This document shows, in pieces, positions 1 to 11,494 of a DNA stretch of 50,000 nucleotides (positions are counted from its first letter, which is position 1; every line of letters starts with the position of its first letter). Origin of the DNA: Glandiceps talaboti (taxonomy: Eukaryota; Hemichordata; Enteropneusta; Spengelidae); assembly GCF_964340395.1 (NCBI RefSeq), contig NC_135569.1:8354040-8404039 (forward strand), read 5' to 3'. The notes below the pieces were generated by a model, which saw only the letters and a list, made by a program, of their open reading frames with translations, searched no databases and was not told the DNA's origin. The position numbers and the translations under genes were made by a program.

Positions 1-192
1 AAAAAATTTGGTAAGATTTGGCGAACCAGATAATGTTCTCATTATCTGACTTGTATAATTATAAAACAACCTGATAACAACTATTTATAGAGAGTGACAT
101 TATAATTTGGATTATGAGGATTTAGGCCGATTATATCTTGTGACTCTGTTGTGACCAATGCAAAGGACTAGGTAGGTCGTTCATGTCTAGCT

Positions 193-562
193 GTCACGTG
201 ATAAGCAACAACAGTTCGATAATCTGCACTGTGGTACATCATACCCATGTCATGCTTGCTAACTCGACATTCGTCACCCTGCGATCTTCTCACGTCAAAG
301 TACTGTTTGCCATCACGATCACACCGTACTGTACTGTATTGTACAGACCATAAATATTAAAATGACTGACAATTTTAAGTGGCCAACAAGTGGATTGGAT
401 TACAAATGGAAACGCATCCTGTTTTCTGGTCCGGTTTGAGTTGATAAGTCCCTGAAACTAAAAACTGTGTGTTCATAAAAAGCTACTAGTCACAGTCAGT
501 CTATCACGTGATTAGAGGGACGGTGTACTGCCAGTACAGTGATCACCTGTCAGTCACGTGAC
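193..562. promoter_or_regulatory. Cluster of three CACGTG E-boxes (CLEAR-like)
   Basis: Three sites occur within 370 bp: GTCACGTGAT (193-202), ATCACGTGAT (503-512) and GTCACGTGAC (553-562). The last is the perfect palindromic form bound by MiT/TFE and USF-type bHLH-ZIP factors. Which gene they serve is not shown; the nearest downstream gene on this strand starts about 2 kb away, and another gene could lie to the left of the window. Confidence 0.35.
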
Positions 563-742
563 AACTATGTGCGTATGATTTTATTTACATTGCTTGCTCT
601 AAAGTTTACGTTAGAGGACCTTTGCATATTTTTCAAGTGACGGCTGCTTGCCTTTCTTGATTTGGGCAAGTGTGCATCAATAGAGGGAAATTTTCATATT
701 TTTCTTTCAGAATATCAAAAATCTTGTTGGTCGCATTATGCT

Positions 743-855
743 GGGTGACAACCAATCTGATAAAATCTGATGTGTTGAAAGCGGTCTATTTCCATCGTGT
801 TGTGACGTTTGTTTTGTTCGGGGGATCCAGATTCAGATCAGATTGGGTGACAACC
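743..855. mobile_element. Small foldback (MITE-like) element with 11-bp flanking direct repeats
   Basis: The 11-mer GGGTGACAACC occurs at 743-753 and again at 845-855. The 91 bp between them begin with AATCTGAT and end with ATCAGATT, and about 19 bp at each end pair imperfectly. This is the layout of a tiny inverted-repeat transposon with a target duplication. An 11-bp duplication is unusual, so this could instead be a chance pair of repeats. Confidence 0.35.
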
Positions 856-1914
856 TAGTGCGAGGAAGTTTGGAGAAAATCCGTGAAAATTCCGTACCGA
901 AACAAAAACTTCATTTATATTCCAGTAATTAATGACGTCATAAACACATAAACCACGTCTATAATTGGACTCTTTCCGACGAATTTCACCAGATTTAGTA
1001 CATTCTAGAGGACTTCGTTCTTTGTTAATTTGTGGTTATATTACGCATGTTTACATTAGGATGCACTGCTATCACGACGTTACTATTCAGTATTTGCTAT
1101 TAATAGGTACCGACATTCTTCAAGGAAGTGGGTGGTAAAATGACCGTACTTTTCAGTTAAAACAAACTAAGATGTGAACCGGGAAATCACACATGTATAA
1201 TTTGTAATTAGACCATGCGTCGTCTAGTTGTCGTTTCGAGATTGGTTAGTTAGTTCTAAAAATATCTGTACAGATTACACACATAAAAAACATAGGCCTG
1301 CCAACGGAAGGATAATGTGGACACAAGGAAAAAAATTACAATCGTGAAATTTTTTTTAGTTTGTTATGGGAGTAGTTTGTTTTCCATGAAAGTATGTTAT
1401 GGGAGTATTTTAGAAAAAAATATGGGCTTACTCTCATGAAATACATTTCAAAATTTTATCTGGTGTTCTCATTAAGTTTCCGTATACGCCGAATAACGTA
1501 CACGTAATAGTCTAGCGTGAAACGAGAGTATAGTAATGCGTTCTGTTTATGTACTTGCTCATATTCACATCTTGATACTGAACAAAACAAATAAAACGGA
1601 AGGACTTTACATTCTTTAAATCGTTTCATACCAATTTATTTTATTCACTTAGGTTTATGTGTCTAGTTCCTTTTAAAAGAGAGATTTATTTTATTCACTT
1701 CCCCTTGTGTATTCCTGGAAATAGTAGCCTTTTTTCATCGAGGTAGTACTAGTACACAAATACCGACCAGTGTAAAACCTATACACGAGCAAAGACTATT
1801 GAAAGGGGAACAAGGCGAGGATTTGAATTTTGTCCTAACTGCTGCTGTCGACAAGTCTGGATGCCAACGTGGTTTCTAACTAAACCACGTCTAGTCAAAG
1901 TCCCTTAATCAGCA

Positions 1915-2010
1915 CAAAAAGTTGTTTTTCCAATCAGTGAACCTCAACTGTTATAGTGGTGTAAACAGTGTATAAGTAGCACCCTGAGCTAACAAATATA
2001 CCAAATGGTA
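1915..2010 (+). repeat. Dispersed repeat, opposite-strand copy near 11365-11460
   Basis: The stretch with CAATCAGTGAA, then GTAAACAGTGTATAAGTAGCA, then GAGCTAACAAATATACCA reappears as its reverse complement around 11365-11460, close to the UNC93A-like gene end. It has no open frame. It is probably a fragment of an interspersed element. Confidence 0.5.
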
Positions 2011-2553
2011 ACGATATTGTATAGGAAATGTACTAGACTGGTTGTCGACATCCTGTAACTCACAAAGAGTCATTCTAAGCAATAGGGAACTTGCATCCAG
2101 ACTGAGCATGCTCAGATGCAAAGGACTATGGAATTATCTGTGGTTATCGTAATGCCTAACCTGGAGCTACCGATAAAAACCTCCCACAATGGTCAGGGTA
2201 ACTATGAATTGAATATTGGTGGTTATAAGCAATGTATCAATATTGTTTACAATACTATTTGATTAGTATTTATTATCACATTTCTGATGATGTTACATGG
2301 CGGGTGTGCAAGTTCCCTATTCCCTACTATAACATACTCAGAAAACGTTGCATCGTGAATGTAATGTCTTGCAGTGTCATTTTTCTGAATGTTCGTTTCT
2401 CTAGAGTTGTAATAAATCCAAACTTCAAGAATGGTAATGTACAGAAAGAGTAATACAGAACATAATCGTAAGGTTCAAATGTAATACCTGCCTAAAATAC
2501 TTTCTTATTTAAATTTTGCAGATTTCCAGCGAACCGGAAGTTGAATTCCAACC

Positions 2554-5500
2554 ATGGCAACGGCTGCTAAACGAACAAACGTTTTCTTCTCCCAGTTAGT
2601 AGAGATCAACCTAGACAAATACTACTATGGCTTGGAGAATTACCTTAACATCTCTAACCTTAGCAGTGTCGGTGACGTCACAGACCATGAACTTAGGTAG
2701 GTGTACTTAGACATTCAATTACTAGACTGGCACAAGTCCCTTGAGAACTTTTTCAAGTCTCACAATCTTCAAATGTTTTGAGTTTGTTATTCACTTTTAT
2801 ATTTTTTAAAGAAAATTATGTCTTCAACCTTTTTATTTTTCCCCGTTAGAAGTATTTTCCTGGGGTTACACGTTCCCTCAACCAGGTCATCATTCCACAC
2901 ACAAAACAGTTGTGTGTTTTTATATAATAGAGTATGAGACCGGAGACTTGACTAAGTCTATCATATTACCAATTATTTCAATTTTCTAATTTAAGAAAAA
3001 AAGTCAACCCAAGCTTATTTCTATCTTCAGTACACCTGCATTGATCACCACTACTCATTTACATAGGGTTTTCATTAACATTAATGCACTAATCAACGTT
3101 TAGTTTTTGTGAAGAAACCCTACTGCACCTAACACGTGTTCAATCATTTTGGGAATTTTCTGCAAGGGTTTATGGGAAAAACCTTTGGTGATGACATCAC
3201 ATTTACCACAATCTCTTTGTCAAGTGATGACATCACAATCTGTTTGAGAAGTGATGACATCACATGACACAATCTCTTTTTCAAGTGATGACATCACATT
3301 CAACACAAACTTTGTATCAAGCGGCGACATCACATTTACCACAATCTCCTTGTCTTGACTAAACCAGGTTCATATCGACCATGCCAATCTCTTAAGCACT
3401 GTTTTGTCCAACACCTAACCCCACCCCACCCATTTTTTGCAGTTCAATTGATTAAATTGTACTCCGATGCCAAATTACAAATACATAAATCTCTGATCAT
3501 CAACTCAAATAAATCTATTTGCGTTTTTGTTGTTGACAATAAGTAGATCCATGGTGCACATGAAAAAAGAAGACATCAAAAGACTGAGGGATCGATACTA
3601 TAAGGAATTTCCCTCCAAAGCGCCCAAGTCAGGAAAATCGAAGCCGGAAGCTGGTGGAAACTTAATTAACAAGGTAAATATTCTATCAGTTAACACAAAA
3701 ATGTTGCTAAAAGACTCAGTACACTATCTCTGTCTTGTACAACCACATTAACTTCAATATCGTAGCATATTAAATGACTAATTGTTGACACCATCAATCT
3801 GTGATAATTGAGATATTTACTGTAATTTGGCTTTGACTGGAATTAAAACAAGGTTGATTTTATCAATCCTGCATCGCACGACCTCTCTAAAATAGAATAA
3901 TAAAAACTGGCTTATCTGGTCTAGAAGAGTTCTGCTGTACATTGAAAACAAATACTGAATGCCCAAATAATACTTTAGGCTATTGATGGCTTCAAGAGAT
4001 GTGATGCTCCTAACTTTATTTCTAAGGATTCCTCACCCCAGTGTACAGTGGGCCTTTTACAAACCATATTTGTCATTTTATTTTCAGCTTAAACAGAAAT
4101 TCACAAATCCAGGGAGCAGACTTCGTCGGAAAAGTGACCCACGTCCAGAGAACGCCGCCGTGTGGTACAGTGATGACACTACCTCTAGTGAGGCTAATGA
4201 ACCTCCATCTAAAGGACGGTCTAGATCCGAAAATGATGGAATGACGACTTCAAAATCTACTTCACTGGTTCAAACACAGCGGGGCTGTAGGTCTTTACCA
4301 AGAACTATATCCGAAAATGCTGGTATACAGTGTGACCTTGGAGGTAGCATAGAAGAGGAGGTCTTAGGTTGTAGTGATGGAAGCGAAGGTGTAGATGAAG
4401 AATTAGACTGTCTACCTGAAGCATTTAGTCCAACATCAGATGAGACAGAATCATTTGCAAAATATCAGAGTACAGATACAGCCTCAAAGGAAAAATCAAT
4501 GCCAGTTTCTTACAACAACAATATGAACAATAGCAATACATGTGATGCCACTGTGGACAATATTGTCATTCCATCACCAAATGATTCAACAGGAGATACT
4601 CCAAGTCTAAGCCATATTAAGTATGAAGATATGACTCTTGCTGGTCGCTATGTCAACCTGGATGCATCTAACCCAGCCACTAGAGTTGATGGTGAGAGAT
4701 TAGAGGAGAGTAACTTAATGGTAACACAACAAAACTATGCATATGAAAATTTACCATCTGAAAATAAGGATTCGTCTCCACAGTTGGCAGGTGTCCAACC
4801 TGAGAATACAGGACAGAATCATGAATATGAAAACTTGCCCGAGTCTGATGCGGAACAGCATGTTGGCTTCGTGATGAAGACAGGGTCGTCACAACCACAC
4901 CAATTTGCAGAGGATGGGAGCAGCCATCTATATAAGGATTCCTCCACGGACATCTCTTCCACCTCGCCAGCAGAGTTGCATGCTTTGACTGCAGCTAGGT
5001 ATAGATCTAAAGAGCTACCAATTATACCAGACTGCTCTGATCAAAATCCCAACTCGCGTGCTATGGGTGATACTTCCCAGAGTTATGAAGTTATGACCCT
5101 GGATGGTCGATACGTTAATGTGGACTCTGGAATACCAGCCTCAGGAGTCAGTGATACCTTTCCAGACACCAACAAGCCATTACAGATCTCTGATTTCCAG
5201 ATGGCAGAGCAGCAATATCCGTATGTTAACATACCACCTAGAAACGAGAAACAACAGGCTGAAGATTTATCGCCACAATTGGTAGAAATAAAACCGAAGC
5301 TTATCCAATCATACGGAGTCGAACAGAAACATAAATATGAAAATTTACCTAATTCAGGCCAAAACCATAATATTGGTGGTGTTAGGAAGCAGGTAGAATC
5401 AAACCTGTATGGCTATACCAAGGAGGACACTCATACTTTAACTCGAACAGATCACATGACAACCAGTACAAATGACCCACATGGTGATCACTATCATAAA

Positions 5501-7105
5501 AACAGTCCTTGTGTTAATCCTGCACGTAATAGAAAAGGCTCCTACGAAGAAATGAATATGGTAGACCCACGTGTTAATCTACCTGCTAACCAACCGGTCA
5601 CTGGAACTGATGATTTGCCTAAAAAATTGCAAATGTGTGATACCGCATTACAACCCGATTATGAAAATTTACCATCTCTGAGTGAGAAACAACAGCAGTA
5701 TTCCCCACCAGCAGTTGCAATACATACCGAAATTCAAACCCTGCAAGATGAAAAACAGAAAAGGAAATATGAAAATTTACCCAACTCTAATGAGAAACAC
5801 ATCACTGGTGATATTGGGAAGCACAGGAATGCACAACCACGTGGTCGAACGCTTGAAAACCAACGACACAGACACCAGTATGAAAACGTACCACCACCAC
5901 TTGACAAACCAGAGTTAGACAATACACAGAAACCAATACATCTATCAAATCCCACTATTCATGAAGACATTAGTCTGGGTGTCAGATGTTTGAATTTAGA
6001 ATCAACATTTGGGGATCAACACACATCAGGGAAAGGAAAGCCTACCAATCCCTTTGCAGCACATCATGAGTCGCATCGGCCATACAAGAATCTGATGGCC
6101 GAACAGAGTTACCAGGAGAGTGAGGCTAAAGGTACGGAACATCAGCCGCCTAATTACTTTAATCCGTTTGTAAGCAGCTCCAACCCTTTCCGAAATATGG
6201 ATGACCAACACGAAAACAAGTCAGTTGAAGTTGTTGGCAATACTGATGCATCGGAGAGCTTTACATTTGACAACATCCCTAAAAAAGAAAAGAAGATAAC
6301 CTATGTAAACTTGGATGCCCAAGATGATACTATCAACAGTTACAGCAAAGCAGGAGACATCAGGAGTAACAGAGAAGAAGTAACGCAACCGTCGGCAACA
6401 AGTGTCCAAGAAAAGTCTGGTGTTGGCGAGAATGTTTGTCTACAAAGGCATCGTTATGAAAACATTGATGAGCAAGCCGATACAACACAAGATGACACTC
6501 CCGACATATTACAAAGTGTAAAAACTTCACCAAGTGGGAGTAAATCACCACTCAACTTTGGTCCCCTAGATGCTGCACTCGACCTACTGGAATACACTAC
6601 AACTCCGAGTCCTACCCAGGGAAGCAACACACCAGAGTTGATAAAGGAACCACAAGTCCAGATATACGAAAATATGCCTACTGTGGATGATGCATATATT
6701 GATTCCATGGTTGCAACAGTTGACATGCCGCCTGAACTACCTGAAAAGGAATTCAGTAGACTCAAAGTTGAAACGTTTGAGAGTCAACAGACATGGTTAC
6801 GTGGTGTAGATGCAGATGTTAGTTCTCATGAACAGCAACCACCGCAAAAAGCAAGAACTTTGCCGACAGTTGCCAGCCCGACAAATTTCATGAAAGAAAG
6901 TGAAGATGAGCGCATGCGTGCTGTACGCTTCGATAATCCCAGTGTACAACGGAAACATCACTCCATGGATTCTACCGGCCAACTCAGACGGAACACAGAC
7001 GTCAAAAAGACCTGCCAAAGCACTTACGACTTCAAACCAGAAGACTACATGAAAGACAAAGCCGAGGTCCCCGAAGACCCATGTCCCCCAAGTTCTTTGT
7101 CTTAA
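2554..7105 (+). CDS. SAM-like / multi-tyrosine docking protein (kinase-less ACK-type N-terminus)
   Basis: There are three coding exons: 2554-2696, 3547-3673 and 4088-7105 (stop TAA). All have GT-AG borders and matching phases, giving 1095 residues. An in-frame TGA lies 10 bases upstream of ATG 2554, whose context is CCAACCATGG. Residues about 10-68 resemble the SAM-type N-terminal domain of ACK/TNK kinases (LVEINLDKYYYGLENYLNIS, then MKKEDIKRLRDRYY), but no kinase, SH3 or CRIB follows. The tail is hydrophilic and looks disordered. It carries 13 YxN motifs, at residues about 278, 309, 337, 432, 469, 507, 615, 651, 688, 756, 829, 880 and 950. YxxM motifs lie near 269, 423, 576 and 950, and NPF motifs at about 744, 782 and 789. 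By known motif specificities this suggests a membrane-proximal scaffold recruiting Grb2, PI3K p85 and EH-domain proteins after tyrosine phosphorylation. The function is inferred; the gene structure is well supported. Confidence 0.85.
3187..3355 (+). repeat. Five-copy tandem repeat with palindrome GTGATGACATCAC in intron 1
   Basis: Units of about 30-40 bp repeat five times. Four contain GTGATGACATCAC, an odd palindrome centred on A that includes a CRE/AP-1-like TGACATCA; the last is degenerate (GCGGCGACATCAC). The linkers resemble each other (CACAATCTCTTTGTCAA). The array lies inside the first coding intron (2697-3546) of the docking-protein gene and could be a bZIP binding cluster or simply a minisatellite. 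Confidence 0.6.
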
Positions 7106-7320
7106 AAGCTCAATGTGAAAAAAATAGTCCAAAGCAAAAGAATAATTCTATGTAATCCTCATGGTTAGGGTGACACTAATGCGAGAACATAATACCTCAA
7201 CAGTATCACCATGATAATTCATATACGTAAAAAATCCAACACTGAAATTAAATCTTAAGTCGTGAAAATCATAATCGAAATTGTAAGCAAAGAAGAATCA
7301 TTTTGATACAATTAATTATC
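7106..7320 (+). other. Probable 3' UTR of the docking-protein gene
   Basis: This is AT-rich sequence after stop codon TAA 7103-7105 with no further open frame. An ATTAAA near 7247 is the only poly(A)-signal-like hexamer I noticed. The 3' end is not defined. Confidence 0.3.
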
Positions 7321-7325
7321 GAAAT

Positions 7326-7400
7326 GATATTCTATTTTATTCTATTCTATTCTATTATATTCTATTCTATTATATTCTATTCTATTCTATTCTATTCTAT
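7326..7400 (+). repeat. (TTCTA)n pentanucleotide microsatellite
   Basis: About 15 units of TTCTA, with occasional TTATA variants, run uninterrupted just downstream of the docking-protein gene. Confidence 0.85.
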
Positions 7401-7494
7401 CAAATGGTTAATCTTAGAGTATTTCACGTTTGTTTCAAACTAATATCATCATTTATATTTTGTAGCACATGGTTTTATTTTAGAATCTTTTCTT

Positions 7495-7815
7495 TCTAAT
7501 AGAACTTCGCCATATACGGACAGATGTGAATTTTAGAAACTATAGAACCTCGCCATATACGGACAAATGTGAAATTTTAGAAACTTTTCTTTCTAATAGA
7601 ACTTCGCCATATACGGACAAATGTGAAATTTTAGAAACTTTTCTTTCTAATAGAACTTCGCCATATATGGACAGATGTGAAATTTTACAAACGACTTTCT
7701 TTCTAATATAACTTCCTCATATACGGACAGATGTTAATATTTTAGAAACTTTTCTTTTTAATCATAGAACCTCGCAACATACGGACAAATATGAATTTTT
7801 AGAAGCTACTCTTTC
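7495..7815 (+). repeat. 54-bp tandem repeat, about six copies
   Basis: A unit containing GAACTTCGCCATATACGGAC followed by AAATGTGAAATTTTAGAAAC and a pyrimidine-rich TTTTCTTTCTAAT tract repeats with a 54-bp period; the first interval is 43 bp. Because 54 is divisible by three it yields a short repetitive open frame (7526-7711), which I do not regard as a gene. Confidence 0.8.
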
Positions 7816-7845
7816 TAAAAGTTCATTTAGTCATAACTATTATTG

Positions 7846-7849
<4 letters not shown>

Positions 7850-7906
<57 letters not shown>

Positions 7907-7964
7907 TATACACATATATATGTATGTATCATGCATATATACACACACAAACACACACACACAT

Positions 7965-8050
<86 letters not shown>
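7850..8050. repeat. Compound (TA)n-(CA)n-(TA)n microsatellite
   Basis: Alternating TA runs (about 7851-7925) pass into CA runs (about 7940-8000) and back to TA (8001-8049). Open frames across it are artefacts of the dinucleotide. Confidence 0.9.
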
Positions 8051-8051
<1 letters not shown>

Positions 8052-8292
8052 GTTGATATGCAGATACAAGTAGAAATGTAGAAAATTGATGTAAATTGGT
8101 TTATGGAATGTGTCTTTCAATTCGCCACAATCAAGAGCCAAACATTTGTTTTTTGTAAATTGTGACGGGGAATTGTCATTTTCTATGTAGTCTTAGATAC
8201 CACACGTTTAGTTAAATACCGAACTGAGAAACGTTTTGCTGTATTACTTCATTATACTATGCTTAGTTGTTACTTTTTATTATTATCATTAT

Positions 8293-8293
<1 letters not shown>

Positions 8294-8369
<76 letters not shown>
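8294..8369. repeat. (TA)n microsatellite
   Basis: Nearly pure TA dinucleotide for about 75 bp, with one phase slip (TATTAT) near 8312. Confidence 0.9.
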
Positions 8370-8372
<3 letters not shown>

Positions 8373-8694
8373 GCAGTATCTCAGGCAGTCTCCTCTATTT
8401 ACACGTTGTTACCATGGTAATATGTGCAGACGTTGTATTCACTATCAAAATGAAGCAAACTTTCAAAATGTATGTTTTCATCTTGATATTAAATGAAATG
8501 ATTATGTACTATAAAAAGGAATCGAAATTATTAAATATATACCAAAGATTACTTGCACTGGTGCGCGCGCATATATTTTCACTGCAGTGCGAAATTGCAC
8601 TGTATCTGAATGTATAATTTATAATGATGTTATGGAAATTTGCCGTTTCAGATAAAGATATGTAATGATAACAGACCCCCATGTTACGTTAGTT

Positions 8695-8824
8695 CCGGTG
8701 TGTTGTACTCTGAGATATTTGCACTCGTGCTTGCAGTGTTTTCTGCTGCACTTTCATGTAATGAGCGTATGGGCGTAGAGAGCACTGCAAGCACTCGTGC
8801 AAATACCTCGAGTACGCCACACTT
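8695..8824. repeat. Imperfect inverted repeat with 42-bp arms
   Basis: The left arm 8696-8737 (includes TATTTGCACTCGTGCTTGCA) pairs with the right arm 8782-8823 (includes TGCAAGCACTCGTGCAAATA), with a spacer of about 44 bp. The open frames on both strands here follow from this symmetry. It could be a small foldback transposon. Confidence 0.65.
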
Positions 8825-9666
8825 GCACTCGCGTGTCACGGGGCCCTCAGCGGTCACAGTATTAGTCAACTGTTAGATATCTCGTTGTAGAGAAACTATA
8901 GATTTGAGTTATGTGTTAAACACAAATTTAGTAAAAGTGAAAAAAAATAACTAGTGAGATAGTTTCTTGCATATTGCCTGTAAGTTTTATCTTTATGTAA
9001 GTACATTTTGTACTCATTACTAATTTGCTAACCAAAGAGTCATAACATGTGTGCAATTTAACAAATCTGCCATTAAATAAATATGTATAATATACTAAAA
9101 TGTCTGTGGTCAATGTCCTCATAATTTTCTGTCACCCGATGATTAATATATGATCGTGAGCGCCACCAACGATGAATCTGTCAATGACTTGAACATCATG
9201 ATGCATTTCAAGAATACCAGAAAAAGTCGCGGCATTGTAACTAATTCTGACACCCAGTCTTGTGTAGTCATTATTTTGCCAGTCTTGGTTACCCAGACTC
9301 TCCGCCCGGACCATCCGCCCCCAGCAGAGTCAGACTCTCACTCAGCCATGCCATGAAGTGAGCCACCTGTGGTGAGGCTGGGTAACCAAGACTATAGCAA
9401 TAAACTCTTCAGAGTTGAACCCCTGGGCCTTTTGTACATTCATATAGTGTTGCAAAAGTCTCGTAGATGGTAACAAGAGGTGACTACTATTTTATGCCTT
9501 CATAAGCCTGAGGGCATTTCAACCAAAGATGGAGAGCGAACTTGGTAACTTCTTTGTAGCACATTCCACCTCTGTGGTAGGACCACACTGTTATGCACCA
9601 CCCACACAATAAATGGATCATATTTATACGACAAACTAATCCGAGGTATCTACTTCAAAACATCAA

Positions 9667-10551
<885 letters not shown>

Positions 10552-10766
10552 GATTTGGCTATGATAACATAACAAATAGTTATTTCATCTCTTTTGTTGT
10601 GGCTGGTGCAACCCTTGTGATGGCTGGATTAGTGATAATTATTCATGAGTGGGTACATCACAGATTGATGAAGCACAGACCACAAAGAAAGGATGAAACA
10701 CAATCCATAAAAGATACAGCACAGTCCACAACTGATGAAGCACAGTTCACAAATGATGAAGCATGA
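10552..10766 (+). CDS. Terminal exon of a monocarboxylate-transporter-like (SLC16/MFS) protein
   Basis: Acceptor CTCTTGCAG ends at 10551 and the exon is open from there in phase 1 to TGA at 10764-10766. It encodes GFGYDNITNSYFISF followed by a hydrophobic segment (VVAGATLVMAGLVIIIHEWV) and a basic cytosolic edge (HHRLMKHRPQRKDE). This fits the last transmembrane helix of SLC16-type MFS carriers, where a G-x-x-YD-x-T-x-x-Y motif precedes an AGA-rich helix. The remaining tail is a seven-residue repeat (TAQSTTDEAQ-like). I found no partner exons on this strand between 7106 and 10551. The rest of the gene may therefore lie upstream, with the docking gene nested in an intron, or this may be an orphan duplicated exon. 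Confidence 0.5.
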
Positions 10767-10965
10767 TCTATAATAGATGCAGCACAGTCCACAACTGATG
10801 AAGCACAGTCCACAAATGATGAAGCATGGTCTATGAAAGATACAGCACAGTCCACAAATGATGAAGCAGTCTATAAAAGATGCATCACGGGCCACAAATG
10901 ATGACGCATGGTCTATGAAAGATACATCACGGTCCACAAATGATGACGCACAGTGCACATCTATG
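10680..10965 (+). repeat. 21-bp coding minisatellite spanning the stop codon
   Basis: Degenerate 21-bp units (DEAQSTN / KDTAQST when translated) start inside the transporter-like exon and continue about 200 bp beyond its TGA. The stop lies where a sister unit has GCATGGTCTATG and this one has GCATGATCTATA, a TGG to TGA change. Reading past it would stay open for about 43 codons. Confidence 0.75.
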
Positions 10966-11494
10966 TAGTTGGTTCTGCTGTGCTCAAAATGAGCATAGTT
11001 TTTCCCAATTTTAATGATTGCAGATATTACATCATTCCCAACATTTTCCTTTTTTCAACCATCCAGGGGTCTGGGCAAACTGAACTGTGTGGGCACAGGT
11101 AGACATGCATGGGATCCAATCATATGTCTTTAAGTTATTCATAGTCTAGTTCCTATATAGTATCGTTGTGATTTATACCTTCTCTCACAGTCTAGTCAAA
11201 GTTGTTACTCTAGAAGTTTTGAGATGCATGAGATGCAATTTAAAATTCATCCACAGCTACCTACGTAGTCATTAACATCATGTCTTTGTTAGTCTATCAC
11301 AAAATTCTAACCAATAACACAGTCCCTCATAAAGTTAATGTTTATTGGGGCAGTTTCGTAATGTGCAAATATGGTATATTTGTCAGCTCAGGATGCTACT
11401 TATACAGTGTTTACGTCACGATAGCAGCTGGGATTCACTGATTGGATGAACAACTTTGCTGTGGTCAGAAACCACAATTTGCATCCAGACTAAG
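10966..11494. other. Intergenic stretch between the transporter-like exon and the UNC93A-like gene
   Basis: No coding exon is visible. It contains the reverse-complement copy (about 11365-11460) of the dispersed repeat at 1915-2010. The UNC93A-like 3' UTR presumably runs leftwards into it from the stop codon at 11495-11497. Confidence 0.45.

Larger units (their letters stand above)
1..2521. other. Upstream non-coding region of the SAM/docking gene
   Basis: I see no coding exon here; the short open frames lack splice signals or protein-like composition. It holds three CACGTG E-boxes (193-562), a small foldback element (743-855), a dispersed repeat (about 1915-2010), and a likely 3' splice site at 2520-2521 (TTTTGCAG) that starts the first coding exon of the next gene. 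An untranslated first exon and the promoter probably lie in this stretch, but I cannot place them. Confidence 0.5.

Noticed and set aside
3983-4087. Extension of the large docking-protein ORF upstream to the ATG at 3983
   Set aside because: The segment lies upstream of a strong acceptor (TTTTATTTTCAG at 4087), and joining exon 2 to 4088 keeps phase and gives a continuous SAM-to-tail protein.
7843-8617. Tyr/Ile-rich and Cys/Val-rich open frames across TA and CA tracts
   Set aside because: They are translations of dinucleotide microsatellites without codon-like composition.
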